64,000 nt of DNA from Actinoplanes palleronii (GTDB lineage: Bacteria > Actinomycetota > Actinomycetes > Mycobacteriales > Micromonosporaceae). The stretch is taken from the NCBI RefSeq assembly GCF_016862315.1, contig NZ_BOMS01000048.1:1-64000 (forward strand), written 5' to 3'. Below are positions 59,259 through 64,000 of the stretch, one piece after another. Every line of letters starts with the position of its first letter. The stretch's first letter is position 1. The notes under the pieces are model-generated. The model saw nothing but the letters and a program-made list of their open reading frames with translations, ran no database searches and was not told the DNA's origin. Made by a program: the position numbers and the translations under genes.

Positions 59259-60040
59259 CGGGCCGGCAGGGCGCCCCAGGCCATCGCGACGGCGTGCACG
59301 AGCGGCAGCCCTCTCCCCCGTTCGGCCAGGGGAAGGGGGCCGTCGTCGCGGGCCGGCACGGGCAGGCGCGGGTATCGGCTGTCCCCGTCCCGGACGGCCA
59401 GGTGCAGACGGGCGCCGCTGCGCGACACGGTGACCACCAGGTCGCCGCCGGCGTGCTGCACGGCGTTGGCGGTCAGCTCGGACACGACCAGGCAGGCGTC
59501 GCCTTGCAACGGGAGCAGATGCCAGCGGTGACACGCCTGCACGACGAGGTCGCGGGCGGCGGCCACCGAGGACGGTCGCGGACCCAGCCGGGCCTGGAGC
59601 CGCGATCCGTGCACGAGCCGACCGGCCACCGCCCGCCGTGCGTCGGCCATGGTGGCGAACACCGGCATCGGCGGGCCGTCGCCGTTGCGGACCCGGAGGT
59701 CCAGCATGGTCGTCGCCGGCAGGCACAGCACGAGCTGGGCGGGCGCCGGCCCGAGATGAGCTGCCCGGGCCGCCGCCGCCCAGAACCCGCCGCTGACCCC
59801 GTGCAGGTCGCCCACGTCGTGCAGATCGATGATGATCACCGCGGCCGGCCCGGCCAGGCACATCTGCAGGGTGGTGATCACCTGGTTGCCGAGCTCCGGC
59901 GACCACCGGCCGTGCACGGTCAGCTCGACCACCGTGGTGCTCGCGTCCGCGGTGACACCCACCGACACGGCGTGCCGGTCGGTTCCGGTGGTGACCAGGT
60001 ACGGAGGCCGCGGCGGCTGCGACCGCCCGCCGGTTCTCAC
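59201..60040 (-). CDS. STAS-like domain fused to RsbW-like HATPase
   Basis: 279 residues. N-terminal ~25-130: STAS-like fold (VVELTVHGRWSPEL ... AAVIIIDLHDVGDLHGVSGGFW). C-terminal ~160-270: anti-sigma-type ATPase domain with N-box VSELTANAVQHAGG and RGRGLPLVHAVA. Such proteins act as phosphorylation-dependent regulators of sigma factors or their antagonists. GTG 60040 is the start; a 10-codon frame ending at 60037 couples it to the ATPase gene. Confidence 0.82.
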   Translation of the reverse strand: MRTGGRSQPPRPPYLVTTGTDRHAVSVGVTADASTTVVELTVHGRWSPELGNQVITTLQMCLAGPAAVIIIDLHDVGDLHGVSGGFWAAAARAAHLGPAPAQLVLCLPATTMLDLRVRNGDGPPMPVFATMADARRAVAGRLVHGSRLQARLGPRPSSVAAARDLVVQACHRWHLLPLQGDACLVVSELTANAVQHAGGDLVVTVSRSGARLHLAVRDGDSRYPRLPVPARDDGPLPLAERGRGLPLVHAVAMAWGALPARAGKVVWATLSTAPGRVSP

Positions 60041-60069
60041 CGGTGGTGTTCTGCGGTCTGCTCGGTCAT
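60037..60069 (-). CDS. 10-residue coupling peptide
   Basis: ATG 60069 lies in the ATPase stop codon (ATGA), with GAAGAGG five bases upstream. It encodes MTEQTAEHHR, and its TGA overlaps the GTG of the STAS gene (GTGA). It could be a coupling leader or the true N terminus of the STAS protein displaced by a frameshift. Confidence 0.4.
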   Translation of the reverse strand: MTEQTAEHHR

Positions 60070-62702
60070 GACAACCTCTTCGGGGTGAGGCCCGCGCCGG
60101 TTTCCGGCGCCGGGTGGATACGACGGTCGAGGCGGATCGCGGCGTACCCGAGGGTGGCGACGGCCGCGACGATCAGCAGGTCGGCGGCGGTGACCGGTGT
60201 GGTGCCGAGCAGTTCGCGCAGCGGCGGCGCGTAGATCGCGGCGAGTTGCAGCAGCAGGGCGATACCAACCGCGGCGAACAGCATCGGGTTGGCCCGGCTG
60301 CCTGGCCGGGCGCGTGATCCCACGGCGACCGCGAGCTGGGTGAGGCCCAGGGCCAGGAACGTCAGGGTCTGCCAGGGCCGGTCGGTGGCGTGCGCCCACC
60401 AGCCGACACCGACGGTGACCGCGGAGATGACCGCACCGACCCGCAGGATGCGCTGCCACAGCCCGGCGCCGAGCACGGTCTCGGCCGGCGGGCGGGGCGG
60501 GCGGCGCATCGCGGCCGGGTCGGCGGGTTCACTGCCCATGGCCAGACCGGGCACCCCGTGGGTGACCAGGTTGATCCAGAGAATCTGGGCCGGGAGCAGG
60601 GGCAGCGGCAGGCCGACGAACGGTCCGGCGAGCATCACGGCGATCTCGGCGGCGCCGCCGGACAGGGCGTACAGCAGGAAGCGGCGGATGTTGGCGTAGA
60701 CGCGGCGGCCCTCCTCCGCGGCGGCCACCACGGTGCCGAGTTCGTCGTCGGCCAGCACCAGGTCAGCGGCTTGGCGAGCGACCTCGGTACCGCGCTTGCC
60801 CATCGCCACGCCGATGTCGGCGCGGTGCAGCGCCGGGCCGTCGTTGACGCCGTCGCCGGTCATCGCCACGACCTCGCCGGCACTGCGCAGGGCGTCGATG
60901 ATGGCGACCTTCTGCTGCGGGGTGGCGCGGGCGAAGACCCGGACGCCGCGAGCAGCCGCCGGGCCGGGTTCGGTGGTACGGCAGTCGACCGCCTCGTCGC
61001 CGGCCGCGATGATGCCCAGTTCGACGGCGATCGCGGCGGCGGTGGCCGGGTGATCGCCGGTGATCAGGACCGGGGTGATGCCGGCGTCCCGGCAGGCGGC
61101 GATGGTGGCCGCCGCGGAGGCGCGCGGCGGGTCGAGGATCGCGACCAGGCCGAGCAGCCGCAGCCCCTGTTCGAAGCCGGCCGCGTCGGCGGGCACGGTG
61201 TCGCGATCGGCCTGGGCGACGGCGAGGACCCGGTAGCCTCCCGCGGCGAACGTCTCGGCCCGGTCGGCGGCGCGGCGCAGCAGGTCCGGCGGGTCGGCGA
61301 GGATCTCCGGGGTCAGCAGCGACTCCGGTGCGCCCTTGCAGACGATCCGGAGGTGGCCCCCGGGCAGCCGGTGTGCGGTGCTCATCCGCTTGCGGTCGCT
61401 GTCGAACGGCGCCTCACCAGCACGTGGTGCCGCCTGCTGCGTCGCGGCGACGTCGATGCCGAGCTTGCCGCCGGCGGTCAGCAGCGCGGCCTCGGTGGGA
61501 TCGCCGACAGCCAGCCAGCCGTCGTCGCCGGGGCCGGGCGCGCGCAGCGACGCGTCGTTGCAGAGCACCGCGGCTCGCAACAGCTCCTGAAGGTCAGGTG
61601 CCTGATCGGCGGAGACGTCCGCGCCGTCGCGGTGGATCCGCCCGTCCGGGGCGAATCCGGAACCGCTCACCGACGCGTCACCGTGCGCGGTCCACAGCCG
61701 GCGTACGACCATGGTGCCCTCGGTGAGGGTGCCGGTCTTGTCGGTGGCCAGGATCGTCACGGAGCCGAGCGTCTCCACGGCGGGCAGGCGCCGGATGACC
61801 GCGTGCCGGGCGGTCATCCGCCGGGCACCCAGGGCGAGGCTGAGGGTGACCACGGCCGGCAGGGACTCCGGTACCGCGGCGACCACCAGGCTGATCGCCG
61901 TGATGATCATCAGTTGCAGCGGCTGCCCGCGCACCAGGCCGAGGGCGAGGACCGCCGTGCAGAGCAGCAACGAGCCGACGGCGAGTTGCCGGCCCACACC
62001 GGCCAGGCGGCGCTGCAGCGGGGTCAGCTCCGGTGCGGTCACCAGCATGGCGGCGATGCGGCCCAGTGCGCTGGCGGCGCCGGTGGCGGTGATGACGGCC
62101 TGTCCGCGACCGCGCACGACCACGGTGCCGGCCGACACCCGGGTTGACGCGTCCGCCGGTGGGTCCGCACCGGTGGTCTTGTCGACCGGCGCGGACTCGC
62201 CGGTCAGTGCCGCCTCGTCGACGAGCAGCGCCACCGACTCCACGATGCGGGCGTCAGCGGGCACGACGTCCCCCTCAGCCAGGACCAGCAGGTCGTCCAC
62301 GACCAGGTCGGCGGCGGGGACCTCGCCCTGCTGTCCGTTGCGGATCACCCGGGCGGCCGGCGCGGTCATGGCGGACAGGGCGGTGATGGCCCGCTCGGCT
62401 TTGATCTCCTGCAGCACGCCGACGGTGGTGTTGACGACGATCACGAGCAGGATGACGGCCGCGTCGGTGAAGTCGGCGGTCGCCAGGGTGAAAGCCGCGG
62501 CGGCGAGCAGAACCAGCACCAGCGGGTCCCGCAGCTGGGTGACGATCCTTCGCCACAGCGGTGCGGGCCGGGGTGCGGGCAGCACGTTGGCGCCGTCGCG
62601 GGCCAGCCGCTGCGCGGCCTCCCGCGACGACAGGCCACCCGGCGAGGATGACGCGGAGGTGCCGGGGGCGTCCGGTGCGACCTGCAGATTCGGTACGGTC
62701 AT
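60066..62702 (-). CDS. P-type cation-translocating ATPase (P2, Ca2+-type)
   Basis: 878 residues. Phosphorylated Asp321 in DKTGTLT, A-domain LTGESAPVDK with TGES at 168-171, membrane motif VAAVPESLPAVVTLSLALGARRM (PESLP at 278-282 instead of PEGLP), GDGVNDGPALHRADIGVAM. About ten membrane helices. Probably exports or imports Ca2+ or Mn2+. ATG 62702 gives the family N terminus (SSREAAQRLARDGANVLP). The upstream phosphoketolase ends 43 bp before it, the downstream gene overlaps, so one operon is likely. Confidence 0.93.
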   Translation of the reverse strand: MTVPNLQVAPDAPGTSASSSPGGLSSREAAQRLARDGANVLPAPRPAPLWRRIVTQLRDPLVLVLLAAAAFTLATADFTDAAVILLVIVVNTTVGVLQEIKAERAITALSAMTAPAARVIRNGQQGEVPAADLVVDDLLVLAEGDVVPADARIVESVALLVDEAALTGESAPVDKTTGADPPADASTRVSAGTVVVRGRGQAVITATGAASALGRIAAMLVTAPELTPLQRRLAGVGRQLAVGSLLLCTAVLALGLVRGQPLQLMIITAISLVVAAVPESLPAVVTLSLALGARRMTARHAVIRRLPAVETLGSVTILATDKTGTLTEGTMVVRRLWTAHGDASVSGSGFAPDGRIHRDGADVSADQAPDLQELLRAAVLCNDASLRAPGPGDDGWLAVGDPTEAALLTAGGKLGIDVAATQQAAPRAGEAPFDSDRKRMSTAHRLPGGHLRIVCKGAPESLLTPEILADPPDLLRRAADRAETFAAGGYRVLAVAQADRDTVPADAAGFEQGLRLLGLVAILDPPRASAAATIAACRDAGITPVLITGDHPATAAAIAVELGIIAAGDEAVDCRTTEPGPAAARGVRVFARATPQQKVAIIDALRSAGEVVAMTGDGVNDGPALHRADIGVAMGKRGTEVARQAADLVLADDELGTVVAAAEEGRRVYANIRRFLLYALSGGAAEIAVMLAGPFVGLPLPLLPAQILWINLVTHGVPGLAMGSEPADPAAMRRPPRPPAETVLGAGLWQRILRVGAVISAVTVGVGWWAHATDRPWQTLTFLALGLTQLAVAVGSRARPGSRANPMLFAAVGIALLLQLAAIYAPPLRELLGTTPVTAADLLIVAAVATLGYAAIRLDRRIHPAPETGAGLTPKRLS

Positions 62703-62745
62703 GGTGATTGCCGCCAGGTGGGTTCGTGGTCGAGTCGGATGCCGC

Positions 62746-64000
62746 TCAGGGCGTGTGCGGCCAGACCCAGTCGCGGATCTCGGGCAGGTCCTCACCGGTA
62801 CGGCGTACGAAAGCGCGGTGTTCGGCTCGCTTGTCGACCATCTGCTGGCGCAGGACGGCGGCCTTACGGCCCAGACCGGGAACCCGGTCGATGACGTCCA
62901 TGACGAGGTGGAAGCGGTCCATGTCGTTGACGACGAGCATGTCGAACGGCGTGGTCGTGGTGCCTTCCTCCTTGTAGCCGCGCACATGCAGGTTGTCGTG
63001 GTTGGTGCGCCGGTAGGTCAGCCGGTGGATCAGCCACGGGTAGCCGTGGTAGGCCATGATGACCGGCCGATCGGTGGTGAAGATCGCGTCGAATTCCGGG
63101 TCCGGCAGGCCGTGCGGGTGTTCGGAGACCGGCTGCAGGCGCATCAGGTCGACGACGTTGACCACCCGCACCTTGAGGTCGGGGAGGTGCCGGCGCAGCA
63201 GGTCGGTGGCCGCGAGGATCTCCATGGTCGGTACGTCACCGGCGGCGGCCAGGACCACGTCGGGGTCACCGTCGTCGTTGCCGGCCCAGTCCCAGATGCC
63301 CAGGCCGCGGGCGCAGTGCAGGGCGGCGGCGTCCATGTCGAGCCAGGTCGGCGCGGGTTGTTTGCCGGCCACGATGACGTTGATGTAGTCGCGGCTGCGC
63401 AGGCAGTGGTCGGCGACCGACAGCAGGGTGTTGGCGTCCGGCGGCAGGTAGACCCGGACCACTTCGGCCTTCTTGTTGACGACGTGGTCGATGAAGCCGG
63501 GGTCCTGGTGGGAGGTGCCGTTGTGGTCCTGGCGCCAGACGTGCGAGGTCAGCAGGTAGTTCAGCGACGGGACGGGTTTGCGCCAGCCGAGGTGCCGGGT
63601 CGTCTTGAGCCATTTGGCGTGCTGGTTGACCATCGAGTCGACGATGTGGACGAACGCCTCGTAGCAGGAGAACAGGCCGTGCCGGCCGGTCAGCAGGTAT
63701 CCCTCCAGCCAGCCCTGGCAGGTGGTCTCGGACAGGATCTCCATGACCCGGCCGTGCCGGTCCAGGTGCTGGTCGACGTCGTCGACCCGGGCCTGCCAGG
63801 CCTTGCCGGTGGTGTCGAGGACCGCGCCGAGCCGGTTCGACTCGGTCTCGTCCGGGCCGACCACCCGGAAGTTGCGGAAAGCGGCGTTCGCGGCCATCAC
63901 GTCGCGCAGCCAGCCACCCAGCACCCGGGTCGCCTCGGCGGTCTCGCCGGCCTTGACCGCGTGGTCACGGAACTCCGGCAACTCCAGATCGCGCGGGAAC
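62746..64000 (-). CDS. xfp: phosphoketolase (XFP), C-terminal part
   Basis: The frame is open through the window end. At least 411 residues of the C-terminal half of a xylulose-5-P/fructose-6-P phosphoketolase: [33 protein letters not shown] (read as [18 protein letters not shown]), [20 protein letters not shown], and [19 protein letters not shown]. It makes acetyl-P from pentose phosphates, a logical sink for pentoses released by this locus, although it may equally serve stress metabolism. N-terminal half lies outside. Confidence 0.95.
   Translation of the reverse strand, partial: FPRDLELPEFRDHAVKAGETAEATRVLGGWLRDVMAANAAFRNFRVVGPDETESNRLGAVLDTTGKAWQARVDDVDQHLDRHGRVMEILSETTCQGWLEGYLLTGRHGLFSCYEAFVHIVDSMVNQHAKWLKTTRHLGWRKPVPSLNYLLTSHVWRQDHNGTSHQDPGFIDHVVNKKAEVVRVYLPPDANTLLSVADHCLRSRDYINVIVAGKQPAPTWLDMDAAALHCARGLGIWDWAGNDDGDPDVVLAAAGDVPTMEILAATDLLRRHLPDLKVRVVNVVDLMRLQPVSEHPHGLPDPEFDAIFTTDRPVIMAYHGYPWLIHRLTYRRTNHDNLHVRGYKEEGTTTTPFDMLVVNDMDRFHLVMDVIDRVPGLGRKAAVLRQQMVDKRAEHRAFVRRTGEDLPEIRDWVWPHTP

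Overview
The window is high-GC DNA with strong third-position GC, many GTG starts and tight ATGA, GTGA or TGATG gene overlaps. Together with numerous secreted glycosidases carrying CBM2 and CBM13 modules, this points to a filamentous actinomycete, most likely Micromonosporaceae (Actinoplanes-like). The genus is inference. No rRNA, tRNA, CRISPR array or insertion sequence was seen.

The left third (1-31 kb) is mixed. It holds an alpha/beta hydrolase with an 18-bp in-frame minisatellite, MsrA, a SAM methyltransferase divergent from an AraC regulator, a NarL-type two-component pair, an orphan sensorless histidine kinase, a PadR regulator with two DUF1048 genes behind three 23-bp repeats, an SDR/XRE divergent pair, a decayed DUF4241-like gene, a dienelactone hydrolase/nucleotidyltransferase pair, and a complete kdpFABC potassium pump preceded by an extra 26-residue membrane peptide. 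An ArsR/CDF metal-efflux pair follows, with a perfect inverted repeat abutting its start codon. At 19.5-26.1 kb five tightly coupled genes encode an OmpA-domain lipoprotein, a membrane protein, a membrane-anchored VWA protein, a small unknown and a polytopic M48 peptidase; I cannot assign these to a known system. A pectate lyase (PL9), a NicO-type metal transporter with a TPR lipoprotein-like partner, and a DUF4331 protein complete this part.

From 32.9 to 59.1 kb lies a large arabinoxylan/arabinan utilisation locus. Secreted enzymes are two GH10 xylanases, two GH62 and two GH43 enzymes, GH127, GH27, a CE3-like SGNH esterase and two CE1-like esterases, most fused to CBM13 (ricin), CBM2 or CBM6. 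Cytoplasmic enzymes are a GH43 beta-xylosidase and a GH51 arabinofuranosidase. A CUT1 ABC importer (binding protein plus two permeases, no ATPase) brings oligosaccharides in. Two sets of shared operator-like motifs are visible: LacI-type boxes around the secreted-enzyme promoters, and CGAAACTTTCG-like palindromes around the importer, the GH51 and one xylanase.

The most unusual gene is in the middle of this locus (42251-43810): an ECF sigma factor continuing into a zinc-binding anti-sigma motif, a membrane segment, a low-complexity linker and a C-terminal AbfB (CBM42) arabinose-binding domain. It looks like a one-protein transmembrane sensor that could couple extracellular arabinan to transcription of its neighbours.

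The right end (59.2-64.0 kb) holds a STAS/HATPase regulator, a P-type cation ATPase and the C-terminal part of a phosphoketolase running off the window, apparently one transcription unit.
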